NCBI RefSeq assembly: GCF_024158145.1
Contig: NZ_JAMYXM010000003.1
Span: 1-64,000 of the forward strand
Length of the DNA: 64,000 bases
Reading direction: 5' to 3'
Source: Notoacmeibacter sp. MSK16QG-6
GTDB taxonomy: Bacteria; Pseudomonadota; Alphaproteobacteria; Rhizobiales; Rhizobiaceae
Part shown: one piece after another, positions 40,168-49,445 of the stretch
Layout: the number at the start of each line of letters is the position of its first letter
How positions within the stretch are numbered: position 1 is the stretch's first letter
The notes under the pieces: generated by a model
The model's database searches: none
Seen by the model: only the letters and a program-made list of their open reading frames with translations
Told to the model about the DNA's origin: nothing
Position numbers and translations under genes: made by a program

Positions 40168-41082
40168 ATGAAGCGGAATGCTATCGTGGCTCCCGGGGAC
40201 ACTCGGGGGCCACTTATGCCTTTACAGAAAGCGCAAGATATCATTGCGCGGCCTTATCGCGACCGTCAGGTCATCGTGCTGGCGCACCAGCATAGCAAAG
40301 ACGACGACACAGCGCCGGTCGAAGCCAAACTGTCGGAATATTATCGCTATAATTTTCTGACCGGCCCTCCTCCCTCGCTCCTGCTGAAACGGGATTACTG
40401 GGCCGACAGTAAGAATTACGGCGTTTTCGGCTATCTGTTCGACAAATTACGAGGTCGAACGTCCAATGGCGGCAACGAACAGAGCGGGCGGCTGATACGT
40501 GTCGATGGCGCGGGTATCGAACAGATCATCGATTTTCCGCCAGGACATCCGCGCTACGATGTCGCCTATGTCGGCCATCCCCTGCGACCGGAACGCTATG
40601 TACCGATGGCCAATTTTCATCGCGCCATGTTCGTCGATAAGTTCTTCGAGTTGACGCACATCCTCACTGCGCTCGGCGCGCGGGAAATTTCAGTCAATTA
40701 TTCGTCTGACAAGAGCGACAAAAAGGGTGGATCGGTCGGTTTTTCGGTTGCGGAAGAGCTGGTCGGCAAGCTGGAAACGTCCGCAGAGACACGCAATGTA
40801 CGCAAGAGCTCTGGCGAGCTGAAAGCGACATTCGAGCCGAAAGGCGCGCCGGCCTTGCCGCCCGATCTGGCCTGGTACCCGCATGAAACCGCCTGGCGCT
40901 CCGTGGTTCATTCGCGGCTGGAGGCCGGACTGAACACCATAGAGGTGGCCCTACGATACGAAGACGATTTCGGCATCAACGGAAAAATCGCGGCGGGGCT
41001 GAAAGGTTTCGGAATCGAACTCGGCGGCAATTTCGAGGAGTTCGAACGCACCGTCTGGCGGTTCTCGGGCGTATTCGCATAA
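40168..41082 (+). CDS. Uncharacterised 304-aa protein
   Basis: I do not recognise the family. There is no signal peptide, no transmembrane segment and no cysteine. The first half has short hydrophobic strands (VIVLAH, DVAYVGHPLRPERYVPM). A long helix-like region follows (FVDKFFELTHILTALGAREISV), then a Ser/Lys-rich linker (about 170-205), and a strand-rich end (GLKGFGIELGGNFEEFERTVWRFSG). Start is uncertain: ATG 40168 has no ribosome site, while ATG 40216 has GGGGG 6 bases upstream. It lies 45 bases after etfA and 82 bases before the 3-hydroxyacyl-CoA dehydrogenase gene. Base composition is like its neighbours. Confidence 0.78.
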   Translation: MKRNAIVAPGDTRGPLMPLQKAQDIIARPYRDRQVIVLAHQHSKDDDTAPVEAKLSEYYRYNFLTGPPPSLLLKRDYWADSKNYGVFGYLFDKLRGRTSNGGNEQSGRLIRVDGAGIEQIIDFPPGHPRYDVAYVGHPLRPERYVPMANFHRAMFVDKFFELTHILTALGAREISVNYSSDKSDKKGGSVGFSVAEELVGKLETSAETRNVRKSSGELKATFEPKGAPALPPDLAWYPHETAWRSVVHSRLEAGLNTIEVALRYEDDFGINGKIAAGLKGFGIELGGNFEEFERTVWRFSGVFA

Positions 41083-41164
41083 GAAAAAGCGGCATTGCGG
41101 GGAGGTCAGCGTTGCTTGGCATCGCGACCTTCACTAGACGCGGCACACATCAACATTTGGACAT

Positions 41165-42046
41165 ATGATGGCAAGCTTGAAAAAAATCGGAATTATCGGC
41201 GCAGGACAGATGGGCGCCGGGATCGCACAGGTTGCAGCGGTCGCAGGTTATGATGTGCGCCTCTCCGATGTCGAACAAAGCAGATCAGACAAGGGCGTGA
41301 GCGGCGTCGAGAAACGTCTCGCTCGCCTCGTCGATAACGGAAAGATGGACGACAAGCTGCGCGATAAGGCGCTCGCGCGTATTGCGCCGGTCGAAGGGCT
41401 GAAAGCTCTTGGCGAATGCGATCTTGTCATTGAGGCCGCCACCGAGAACGAAAGCATCAAACATGCAATCTTCAAGGAGCTTTGCACGACGCTCAACCCC
41501 GACGCTCTGCTAGCCTCCAATACGTCCTCGATTTCCATCACCAGATTGGCGAGCCAGACCGACCGACCCGAAAAATTCGTCGGCATCCATTTCATGAATC
41601 CGGTTCCGGTCATGAAGCTGGTTGAGGTCATACGCGGCATCGCGACAGCCGATCAGACCTTTCAGGCTGCAAAGAAATTCGCCGAAGCGCTTGGAAAGAC
41701 CGTCACGGTTGCCGAAGACTATCCGGCCTTCATCGTCAATCGCATTCTGCTGCCGATGATCAATGAGGCCATCTTTACCCTTTATGAAGGGGTCGGCACG
41801 GTCGAGGCCATCGACACCGGCATGAAACTCGGCGCGAACCATCCCATGGGACCGCTGGAACTGGCGGACTTTATCGGCCTCGATACCTGCCTGTCGATTA
41901 TGCAGGTGCTGTATGACGGTCTCGCAGACAGCAAGTATCGCCCCTGCCCGCTATTGGTCAAATATGTCGAGGCGGGATGGCTGGGACGCAAAGCCGGGCG
42001 AGGCTTCTACGATTATTCCGGCGACAAGCCAGTCCCGACCCGCTGA
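41165..42046 (+). CDS. 3-hydroxyacyl-CoA (3-hydroxybutyryl-CoA) dehydrogenase
   Basis: NAD(P)-dependent oxidation of 3-hydroxyacyl-CoA to 3-ketoacyl-CoA, or the reverse in butanoate/PHB metabolism. The 293-residue protein has the Rossmann motif GAGQMGAGIAQ, the catalytic HFMNPVPVMKLVEVI (His about 140) and PAFIVNRIL, and a helical C-terminal dimer domain. It is downstream of etfBA. Two adjacent ATGs (41165 and 41168) are possible starts. Confidence 0.95.
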   Translation: MMASLKKIGIIGAGQMGAGIAQVAAVAGYDVRLSDVEQSRSDKGVSGVEKRLARLVDNGKMDDKLRDKALARIAPVEGLKALGECDLVIEAATENESIKHAIFKELCTTLNPDALLASNTSSISITRLASQTDRPEKFVGIHFMNPVPVMKLVEVIRGIATADQTFQAAKKFAEALGKTVTVAEDYPAFIVNRILLPMINEAIFTLYEGVGTVEAIDTGMKLGANHPMGPLELADFIGLDTCLSIMQVLYDGLADSKYRPCPLLVKYVEAGWLGRKAGRGFYDYSGDKPVPTR

Positions 42047-42065
42047 TCCGGGCTGAAACGTTGCG

Positions 42066-42536
42066 ATGAAGCCATCCACTCTTCGGCGCGGCATGAATTT
42101 TTGGCCGCCCTATTTCTTTTCCGGCATCCGCGTCACTCATATCTCTGACGACTGGCGACGGGTCGATGTCGAATTGCGTCAGGGCCGCATGAACATGAAT
42201 TATGTCGGCGTGCATTTTGGCGGATCGATCTTTTCGATGACCGATCCGTTCTACATGCTGATGTTGATGAACATCCTTCCCCGCGACTACACGGTCTGGG
42301 ACAAGTCCGCCTCTATCGATTTCCTGAAGCCGGGCAAGGGCACGCTACGGACAAGCTTTCATATTACTGACGCGATGATCGAAGAGATAAAGGCCGCAAC
42401 GCCGAACGAAGGCGATGTCGTGCGGCCGGTCTGGTCGATATTCGTCGAGGATGCGCAAGGCGATACGGTGGCGAAGATCGACAAGACGCTGCATATACGC
42501 CGCCGTGCGGACAATCGCAGCCGCATCGGTAATTGA
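42066..42536 (+). CDS. DUF4442 (hot-dog fold) protein
   Basis: Thioesterase-like hot-dog protein without a proven substrate. The 156 residues show the family core MNYVGVHFGGSIFSMTDPFYM and the WDKSASIDFLKPGKG strand. It is 19 bases after the dehydrogenase gene and 27 bases before the carboxynorspermidine dehydrogenase gene, so it may be co-transcribed with either. Confidence 0.9.
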   Translation: MKPSTLRRGMNFWPPYFFSGIRVTHISDDWRRVDVELRQGRMNMNYVGVHFGGSIFSMTDPFYMLMLMNILPRDYTVWDKSASIDFLKPGKGTLRTSFHITDAMIEEIKAATPNEGDVVRPVWSIFVEDAQGDTVAKIDKTLHIRRRADNRSRIGN

Positions 42537-42563
42537 TTTTTGAACGGACGGAAAGCGGGCCAG

Positions 42564-43880
42564 ATGACGGGACCCAATCTCTTGATTATTGGCGCCGGCG
42601 GTGTCGGTGACGTGGTGGCGAACAAGGCGGTTCAGTTCCGCGAACGGTTCGGCACGATCACATGGGCGGCACGCACCCCGAAAAAGCTTGCCGGCAAAGC
42701 GGCAGTGGTGAACGGCCGTTATGGTGCGACCGAAGCTGCGCCTTTTCTTTCGCATGAAGCGGTGGATGCGCGCGATACAGACGCCGTCGCAGCGCTGATC
42801 GAGAAAACTGGCGCGAAGATCGTTCTCAACGTCGCTTCGCCCTATTGCAACGTCGCGATTTCGGACGCCTGCCTCAAAACTGGGGCGAGCTATCTCGATA
42901 CCGCTCTTGCCGAAGACGAATTCACCATCGACATCCCGCCGAACTGGTACGAACATAAGGAATGGCCGCGTCGTCCGGAGTTCAAGGCCAAGGGCGTGAC
43001 GGCCCTGCTCGGCATGGGCTTCGACCCTGGCGTGGTCAACATCTTCTGTTCCTGGGCCCGCAAACACCATTTCGATGCGATCGATTCCATCGACATCATC
43101 GACGTTAATGCTGGCAATCACGGCAAATATTTCGCCACCAATTTCGATCCGGACGTCAATCTTCGCGAAGTGACCGAAGAGGTCATCACCTGGGAGGATG
43201 GCGAGTGGAAGTTCATTCCCCATCACAGCGTGTGGCAAGACGTTACCCTTCCGCTCGTCGGTGAGCAGCGCGTTTATTCCATGGGTCACGACGAGGTGCA
43301 GAGCCTCGCCGTCAACTTTCCCGACACGCCGCGCATCACCTTCTGGATGGGTTTCGGAGAGCACTACATGAAAGTGCTGGAGGTGCTCGACACACTCGGT
43401 CTCACCTCGTCTGTGCCGGTGGAAGTGGACGGGCAGATGGTCGCTCCGAACCGCGTGGTCAAAGCGCTGCTGCCCGATCCGGCGAGCCTTGCGGAAAACT
43501 ATACCGGCAAGATCGTGATCGGCGTCGATATACGCGGAAAGAAAGATGGCCAGGACAAGCGCCTCTTCATCTGGTCGACGCTCGACCACAAGGAAAACTA
43601 CGAAGAGGTCGGCGCGCAGTCGATCAGCTATTCGACGGGCGTACCGGTTATCACGGCGGCACTGCTGATGGCGGACGGCACTTGGGATCCGAAGACCATG
43701 GTCAATGTCGAGGAACTGGACCCCGATCCCTTCCTCGCGCTGATGCCGGAAGTGGGGTGTCCGTGGCAGGCGGACGAACTGCCTGCGGATGGCTCCTGGC
43801 CCTATGCCGACGGAGAGGGTTCGCCTAGTTCCGCTCCGCTCTCTCAGCAGACCGCAGCGACCGATCGCGGCGCGACTTAA
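42564..43880 (+). CDS. Carboxynorspermidine/carboxyspermidine dehydrogenase (saccharopine dehydrogenase family)
   Basis: Condenses aspartate semialdehyde with putrescine or diaminopropane, with NADPH reduction, to the carboxy-polyamine. The 438-residue protein has the GAGGVGDVVANKA Rossmann motif at the N-terminus, then TWAARTPKK and the MGFDPGVVN segment typical of CASDH. The dedicated decarboxylase gene follows after 2 bases, which supports the assignment over a lysine-pathway saccharopine enzyme. ATG 42564 is used; a TTG at 42540 is possible. Confidence 0.93.
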   Translation: MTGPNLLIIGAGGVGDVVANKAVQFRERFGTITWAARTPKKLAGKAAVVNGRYGATEAAPFLSHEAVDARDTDAVAALIEKTGAKIVLNVASPYCNVAISDACLKTGASYLDTALAEDEFTIDIPPNWYEHKEWPRRPEFKAKGVTALLGMGFDPGVVNIFCSWARKHHFDAIDSIDIIDVNAGNHGKYFATNFDPDVNLREVTEEVITWEDGEWKFIPHHSVWQDVTLPLVGEQRVYSMGHDEVQSLAVNFPDTPRITFWMGFGEHYMKVLEVLDTLGLTSSVPVEVDGQMVAPNRVVKALLPDPASLAENYTGKIVIGVDIRGKKDGQDKRLFIWSTLDHKENYEEVGAQSISYSTGVPVITAALLMADGTWDPKTMVNVEELDPDPFLALMPEVGCPWQADELPADGSWPYADGEGSPSSAPLSQQTAATDRGAT

Positions 43881-43882
43881 CA

Positions 43883-45133
43883 ATGAACACAGCTCGTGGT
43901 TCGTCTGGCAAGGCGCATAAGCGCGTTTTGCCGCAAGGCAATTTCCATCGCTTCGACCCATCCTCCGTTCCCTCTCCCTGCCTGGTGATCGACCAGGAGC
44001 GATTGGAAGAAAATAGCCGTCGTCTCGCCCGTCTGCGGGACGAGGCGGGCTGTAAGGTGCTGCTGGCGCTGAAAGCGTTCGCCCTGCCGGCCTGTGCGCC
44101 CATCCTCGACCGTTATCTCGATGGCACGGCGGCGTCGGGCCTCTGGGAAGCGAAGCTTGGACGCGAAGCGTTCGGCGGCGAAGTGCACACCTATGCGCCG
44201 GGCCTCAAACCCGCCGAGCTGCCGGAAATGGTGGCCAGCACCGATGCGCTGATTTTCAATAGCCTTGGCCAGTATCATCGCTTCGCGCCACTGCTCGCGA
44301 ATATCGACGGCTCGGAGCGACTGCATCTTGGCCTGCGCATCAATCCGCGCCATCAGGAAGTGGAGAACGCGCTCTACGATCCCGCCGGACCATGGAGCCG
44401 GCTCGGCATTGACGGCGCTACGCTCTCGCCCGACGATCTGGAACCCTTCTCCTTCCTGCACATCCACGCGCTCTGCGATCATGCCTTCGAGGCCTTCGCC
44501 CGCATGGTTGCCGCCATAGAAGCGCGTCTCGGCCATCTCTTCGAGGCCATCGAGGAGATCAATCTCGGCGGTGGCGTTCTTTGGACGGATGATGATTTTC
44601 CGCTCGACGAGGCGATTGCCTTTTTGACGGATTTTCGTGCGCGCACAGGCCTTCGCATCACGCTCGAGCCTGGCACGGCCGTCGCGCTCCACGCCGGCGC
44701 CATGGTCGGAGAGGTTCTGGATGTGATGACGGCGGATCAGGGCGTCGGCGCGCCGGTGATCGTGACGGATCTGTCTGCCACCTGTCACATGCCGGACGCG
44801 CTGGAAGCGCCCTTCACCCCCGATTGTCTAAACGCTGAGACGCTGCCCCGCACACTCCGGCCGAACGAGGTCAACGATCCGAATATCGCGCGGGTCGGCG
44901 GCCCGACCTGCCTCGCCGGCGATACGATCGGCACTTATCGCTTCAACCTGCTGCCGCAAATCGGCGAGCGCCTCGTCTTTACCGATCTCGGATATTATAC
45001 GACCGTCAAGGGCACGACCTTCAACGGCACCCCGCTTCCGGCCATCGCTTTGTGGGATAGCAGAAAAGACGCCGTTGAGATCGTGGCGACCTTTGGTTGG
45101 AATGACTTCGCCACGCGCCTTGGGCCTTTTTAA
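43883..45133 (+). CDS. nspC: Carboxynorspermidine decarboxylase
   Basis: PLP-dependent decarboxylation of carboxyspermidine to spermidine or carboxynorspermidine to norspermidine. The 416-residue protein has an alanine-racemase-like barrel with the PLP lysine in LALKAFALP (about K63), the LGGGVLWT segment and the C-terminal CLAGDTIGTY catalytic loop. It is coupled to the dehydrogenase gene. Its stop overlaps the stop of the convergent GGDEF-EAL gene by 4 bases. Confidence 0.95.
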   Translation: MNTARGSSGKAHKRVLPQGNFHRFDPSSVPSPCLVIDQERLEENSRRLARLRDEAGCKVLLALKAFALPACAPILDRYLDGTAASGLWEAKLGREAFGGEVHTYAPGLKPAELPEMVASTDALIFNSLGQYHRFAPLLANIDGSERLHLGLRINPRHQEVENALYDPAGPWSRLGIDGATLSPDDLEPFSFLHIHALCDHAFEAFARMVAAIEARLGHLFEAIEEINLGGGVLWTDDDFPLDEAIAFLTDFRARTGLRITLEPGTAVALHAGAMVGEVLDVMTADQGVGAPVIVTDLSATCHMPDALEAPFTPDCLNAETLPRTLRPNEVNDPNIARVGGPTCLAGDTIGTYRFNLLPQIGERLVFTDLGYYTTVKGTTFNGTPLPAIALWDSRKDAVEIVATFGWNDFATRLGPF

Positions 45134-46686
45134 ACGGCGGCGCGCAGCATGTTTTTTTCATCGGGAACAGCCATCCGGTTCAGCCAGTCCTGAAAATCGG
45201 AAGGCGACAGCGCCCGGCTGAAAAGAAAGCCCTGACCGAGATCGCAACCGGCCCTTTGAAGCTCCAGATACTGGTCGTTCTGTTCGATGCCTTCCGCCGT
45301 CGTCGCCAGTTTGAGTGTCTGGCTGAGAGCGACGATAGCTTGCAGCACGCTCATGCTGCGCTCATCGGCCATGCACTGCATCACGAAGCTGCGATCAATC
45401 TTCACCCGGTCGATCTTCAGGCGAGCCAACTGCGAGAGGCTGGAATAGCCGGTGCCGAAATCGTCCAGTGCGATCCGCACGCCAAGAGCCTTGAGCTGGA
45501 CAATCGTGTCCAGAGCCACCTCGGCGTTCTGAACAAAGGTGCTTTCGGTAAGCTCAAGTTCGAGACGGCTGGGCAGAAACCCCGTTTCACTAAGGATCGA
45601 TGCAACCCGGTAGGGCAGCGCCACATCGTCCAACTGGCTGGCTGATAGGTTGAAGGAGAGAGTGACACGCTCGTCCCACTCTTTGGCATCCATGCAGGCG
45701 CGCCGCAAAAGGCTCTCGAAAAGTTCGTCGATGAGACCCAGCTTTTCGGCCAGCGGAATAAACGTGCTGGGCGGAACCTGCGTGCCATCCTCCCGAAACC
45801 AGCGAGCCAGCGCTTCGCAGCCGACAATCCGGCCATTCTCCAATTCGACCAACGGCTGGTAGTAGGGCTGAATGGTCTCATCGCGGATCGCATCGCGGAG
45901 TTGCTGCTCGGACGAAGCCGCTTCTTCAACATCCGTGAGAAACCAGGGATGAAAGACTTCGAAGCTGGACTCTTCGCGACGTTTGGCCTGATACATGGCA
46001 AGATCGGCCTTATGGACGAGCCTGCTTGCCTCGGTGCTGTGGTGTGGCATGGAGGCAAGACCGATGGCCGCACCGATCCTGTATTCTTCTCCATCGATCA
46101 GGATGGGCGCATCGAGCGCATCCAACATGTCTGTTGCGACGACGCCGGCCCCGGTCGGATCTTCGCCGGGCAGCAGCACGATGAACTCGTCCCCACCATA
46201 ACGCGTGGCTATAATGTCCGGCCGCACCGAGCGAATGCGGTCCGCGATGGCGCACAGAATGCGGTCACCGATGGAGTGGCCACGTAGATCGTTGATTTTT
46301 TTAAAGCCGTTGAGATCGACCATCATGACCGAAAGGCGCCGGTCTTCCGGAACGTTGGCGAGATAATCTTCCAGATAACGGCGGTTGAAGAGCCCCGTCA
46401 GCGAATCCCGGTCCGCATTCCATCGCGCTTCCTGTTCCGCAGCTTCGCGCCGCGCCGTTTCCACCTTTAAATCGCTGTAACGGCGGGCAGCATAAATGAA
46501 GCCCATCGTCCCTGCAGAGAGCGCCGCCAGGATGATTTCGTCGAGTTCCCAACTTTCGTGATTTTCGACAAAGGCGACAAGTCTGTCGAACAGGTCGAGT
46601 TGATAACTCGCGACCCAGAACATGACGCCTGCTACGATCAGCCAGAGAGCATCCTTCAATGCTCTCTTCCTCAGGTTGGCCTGCAT
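45130..46686 (-). CDS. Membrane-bound diguanylate cyclase/phosphodiesterase (GGDEF-EAL)
   Basis: The 518-residue protein has two N-terminal transmembrane helices (about 13-33 and 55-72) with a short periplasmic loop and no large sensor domain. The GGDEF domain is intact (YGGDEF at about 163-168), as is the EAL domain (EALARW at about 289), with DDFGTGYSSLSQL and KIDRSF. It should both make and cleave c-di-GMP, or be switched by partners. ATG 46686 is used, with GGGGG 6 bases upstream; a TTG at 46764 is possible. It is the second such protein in this window. Confidence 0.93.
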   Translation of the reverse strand: MQANLRKRALKDALWLIVAGVMFWVASYQLDLFDRLVAFVENHESWELDEIILAALSAGTMGFIYAARRYSDLKVETARREAAEQEARWNADRDSLTGLFNRRYLEDYLANVPEDRRLSVMMVDLNGFKKINDLRGHSIGDRILCAIADRIRSVRPDIIATRYGGDEFIVLLPGEDPTGAGVVATDMLDALDAPILIDGEEYRIGAAIGLASMPHHSTEASRLVHKADLAMYQAKRREESSFEVFHPWFLTDVEEAASSEQQLRDAIRDETIQPYYQPLVELENGRIVGCEALARWFREDGTQVPPSTFIPLAEKLGLIDELFESLLRRACMDAKEWDERVTLSFNLSASQLDDVALPYRVASILSETGFLPSRLELELTESTFVQNAEVALDTIVQLKALGVRIALDDFGTGYSSLSQLARLKIDRVKIDRSFVMQCMADERSMSVLQAIVALSQTLKLATTAEGIEQNDQYLELQRAGCDLGQGFLFSRALSPSDFQDWLNRMAVPDEKNMLRAAV

Positions 46687-46954
46687 ATGTGCCCCCAAAA
46701 CCAACGATGGTCCGGTTGCGTCGTGTCCATCGCCGTCATGGGCAGACCGGTTCGCGGTTTCCAAAGGACGTCATGTCCATAAGTGCCGTATCGACGGCTA
46801 GTTGCCCACAATCCTGCCAGCCGATTGCTAAACGCAACTGAAAGAAGCTCGTCGAATTTTATCGACTATGCAATTTATACGGGAAGCGGTTGTAAAATCT
46901 ACGTTTCTCAGACAGGCGCATTCGAGCGCGGTCCAATCGCGGCGAAGCGATTGG

Positions 46955-47632
46955 TCAGCCGGCGGTCGCCACCGCATCGATCATTCTGATGGCCTCTTCG
47001 CTCGACCATTCTGCCGGGCCATTGATCTGTGCGCGCAGACAGCCATCCTCATCGACGAGGACGGTCGCCGGCAATCCTAACGCCAGCCCGCGTTTCCTCA
47101 TCTCCTCGAAGATCTCGTTGGAGCTGTCGTGGTAGAGCGCCAAAGAACTCACGCCGATCTCGTCTAAAAAGTCCCGTGGCTTGTCCAGCGATCCCTTGTC
47201 GATGTTGACCGCAACCACTTCGAAATCTTCGCCGCCACGAGCAGATTGCAGGCGATCCAGCGCGGGCATCTCCTCGCGGCACGGCACGCACCAGGTCGCC
47301 CACAGGTTGAGTAAAACAGCTCTGCCGGAGAAGCCGGCGAGCGTCATCCCTTCCTCTTCCGGGCCGTTGAACGAAAGGTCGGACAGGTCCTGTGTTTCGC
47401 TCGCCAGCACACCCGCGACTTCTCCAACGCGCGCATCATCGATCGCCTTTGCAAGGTCTGGCTTGTCGATACAGCGGGCCGCCGCCCGGTCGTCGTCTAC
47501 TGGCGCTTCGCCGCCGCCATTGCCAGGCACCATACCCAGCACGTATAGCAGCGCCGTGAAGGCCAGCAGAATGAGAAAGCCGATAAAGACATAGCGCCCC
47601 ATAGGGCGGGTCGGGCGGTCTTTTTCATCCAT
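46955..47632 (-). CDS. tlpA: TlpA-type membrane-anchored thiol-disulfide oxidoreductase
   Basis: Periplasmic thioredoxin-like protein; TlpA reduces copper-centre proteins such as those of cytochrome oxidase in Bradyrhizobium. The 225-residue protein has one N-terminal membrane anchor (about 13-34) and the active site WCVPC at about 114-118. An extra Cys at about 54 is in the spacer. It is divergent from argH with 33 bases between. An 8-bp hairpin (46933-46954) follows the stop but has no T-run. Confidence 0.92.
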   Translation of the reverse strand: MDEKDRPTRPMGRYVFIGFLILLAFTALLYVLGMVPGNGGGEAPVDDDRAAARCIDKPDLAKAIDDARVGEVAGVLASETQDLSDLSFNGPEEEGMTLAGFSGRAVLLNLWATWCVPCREEMPALDRLQSARGGEDFEVVAVNIDKGSLDKPRDFLDEIGVSSLALYHDSSNEIFEEMRKRGLALGLPATVLVDEDGCLRAQINGPAEWSSEEAIRMIDAVATAG

Positions 47633-47665
47633 GAATCAGATACTCCTTGCAGGATACGGGCAGAT

Positions 47666-49069
47666 ATGACCGGCGAGAAAAACAGCAATCAGATGTGGGG
47701 CGGCCGTTTCGCCTCCGGCCCGGACGCGGTCATGGAAGCGATCAACGCCTCCATTGACTACGACCGGAACCTCTATCGTGAGGATATAGAGGGTTCGCTG
47801 GCCCATGCCGAGATGCTGGCCGCCCGGAATATTATTTCCGAAGAGGACCACGCTGCCATCGCCGAGGGTCTGAAGACCATCGAAAAAGAGATCGAGGACG
47901 GCACATTCGAATTCTCGCGCCGGCTCGAAGACATCCATATGAATATCGAGGCCCGGCTCGCCGCCTTGATCGGCCCGGCTGCCGGCCGGCTTCACACCGG
48001 CCGTTCGCGTAACGATCAGGTCGCGCTCGACTTCCGACTTTGGGTCAAGCGCGAGCTGACGCGTATCGACGGCGCATTGAAAACGCTGATCGAAGCGTTT
48101 CTGACGCGCGCCGAAGAGCATGCGGAGACCTATCTTCCCGGCTTTACGCATTTGCAGACCGCCCAGCCCGTGACGTTCGGCCATCACTGCATGGCCTATG
48201 TGGAGATGTTCGGCCGGGATCGGTCCCGTGTTACGGACTGCATCGCCAGGCTCGACGAAAGTCCGCTCGGCGCCGCGGCCCTCGCCGGGACGTCACTGCC
48301 TATCGACCGGCACATGACGGCGGAGAAACTTGGCTTCCGGGAGCCGACCCGCAACAGTCTCGACACGGTGTCGGACCGCGATTTCGCGCTGGAGTTCCTC
48401 TCGCTGTCGGCGATCTGCGGGATGCATCTATCGCGGCTCGCAGAAGAGATCGTGATCTGGTCGACACCGCAATTCGGCTTCATCCGACTGTCGGACGCCT
48501 TCTCCACCGGCTCTTCCATCATGCCGCAGAAGAAAAACCCGGATGCAGCCGAACTGATTCGCGCCAAGACCGGTCGGTTGAACGGCGCGCTGATCACGCT
48601 ACTGACTGTGATGAAAGGCCTCCCGCTCGCGTATTCGAAGGATATGCAGGAAGACAAGGAGGCGGTCTTCGACGCCGCAGAGACGCTCGACCTGATGATC
48701 GCCGCGATGACCGGCATGGTGTCCGACATGGAAGTGCGGACCGACCGGATGGCAGCCGCGGCGGGAGCCGGGTTCGCAACCGCGACCGATCTGGCGGACT
48801 GGCTGGTGCGAGAAGTGAACCTGCCCTTCCGCCAGGCCCACCATATTACCGGCCGCGCCGTGGCGCTGGCCGAGGGACGCGGCATCGATCTGGCCGACCT
48901 TCCACTGGCCGATCTTCAGGCTATCGATGGTGCGATCACTGAGGATGTCTACAAGGTTCTGACAGTCGAAAGCTGCGCCAAGGCCCGCACTTCTTACGGC
49001 GGCACTGCGCCGGACAATGTCCGCCGGCAGATTACCCACTGGCGGCAGCGGCTCACCAATGAAAGTTAG
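47666..49069 (+). CDS. argH: Argininosuccinate lyase
   Basis: Last step of arginine synthesis: argininosuccinate to arginine and fumarate. The 467-residue protein has the fumarase/aspartase signature [12 protein letters not shown] at about 290, and [13 protein letters not shown] at about 112. Length is standard. It is divergent from tlpA and followed by lptM and lysA on the same strand. Confidence 0.98.
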   Translation: MTGEKNSNQMWGGRFASGPDAVMEAINASIDYDRNLYREDIEGSLAHAEMLAARNIISEEDHAAIAEGLKTIEKEIEDGTFEFSRRLEDIHMNIEARLAALIGPAAGRLHTGRSRNDQVALDFRLWVKRELTRIDGALKTLIEAFLTRAEEHAETYLPGFTHLQTAQPVTFGHHCMAYVEMFGRDRSRVTDCIARLDESPLGAAALAGTSLPIDRHMTAEKLGFREPTRNSLDTVSDRDFALEFLSLSAICGMHLSRLAEEIVIWSTPQFGFIRLSDAFSTGSSIMPQKKNPDAAELIRAKTGRLNGALITLLTVMKGLPLAYSKDMQEDKEAVFDAAETLDLMIAAMTGMVSDMEVRTDRMAAAAGAGFATATDLADWLVREVNLPFRQAHHITGRAVALAEGRGIDLADLPLADLQAIDGAITEDVYKVLTVESCAKARTSYGGTAPDNVRRQITHWRQRLTNES

Positions 49070-49145
49070 GCAGAGGCTCCATCGGGACTTCAATGGAAAG
49101 CGGTTTCGGGCTAGAAGGTCCACGATCTGCAGGAATCCATAAATT

Positions 49146-49442
49146 ATGCGTCTGCCATTACTGACCCTTATCGTTCTGATCGTCGGCGCATTGGCCGTCT
49201 CGGCCTGTGGACGCCGCGCCGCTCTCGAAAAACCGTCCTCATCGCCGGTGGAAAAACAGGAGCGCGTCGCTGGGCCATTGGGTGTTCCGCTCGGCCGCGA
49301 AGATAGTTCCGCTGCGCGCGCCGCCGCGACCGATCTGGAGGACGGCACGCTGGAAACGCAGCAGGGTGAGCGTTCGACCTCGACGGATGATGGCGATACC
49401 CGGACGGATCGCCGGTTCTTTCTCGACGGGCTTTTGGAATAA
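49146..49442 (+). CDS. lptM: LptM-like lipoprotein (LPS translocon maturation factor)
   Basis: The 98-residue protein has a lipoprotein signal with the lipobox VSAC, Cys21 (LALVSAC-type), then a disordered Ser/Glu/Asp-rich tail. LptM in E. coli helps LptD oxidation; the equivalence here rests on the short CGxxA/CGRRA lipoprotein motif and the argH-lysA location. It is 3 bases before lysA. Confidence 0.85.
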   Translation: MRLPLLTLIVLIVGALAVSACGRRAALEKPSSSPVEKQERVAGPLGVPLGREDSSAARAAATDLEDGTLETQQGERSTSTDDGDTRTDRRFFLDGLLE

Positions 49443-49445
49443 TCC

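Noticed and set aside
42345-43961. 538-codon minus-strand frame opposite the carboxynorspermidine dehydrogenase gene
   Set aside because: Antisense shadow of a conserved enzyme; composition is typical of complement frames.
46933-46954. Hairpin directly after tlpA
   Set aside because: The 8-bp stem is clear but has no T-run, so it is not called as a terminator.
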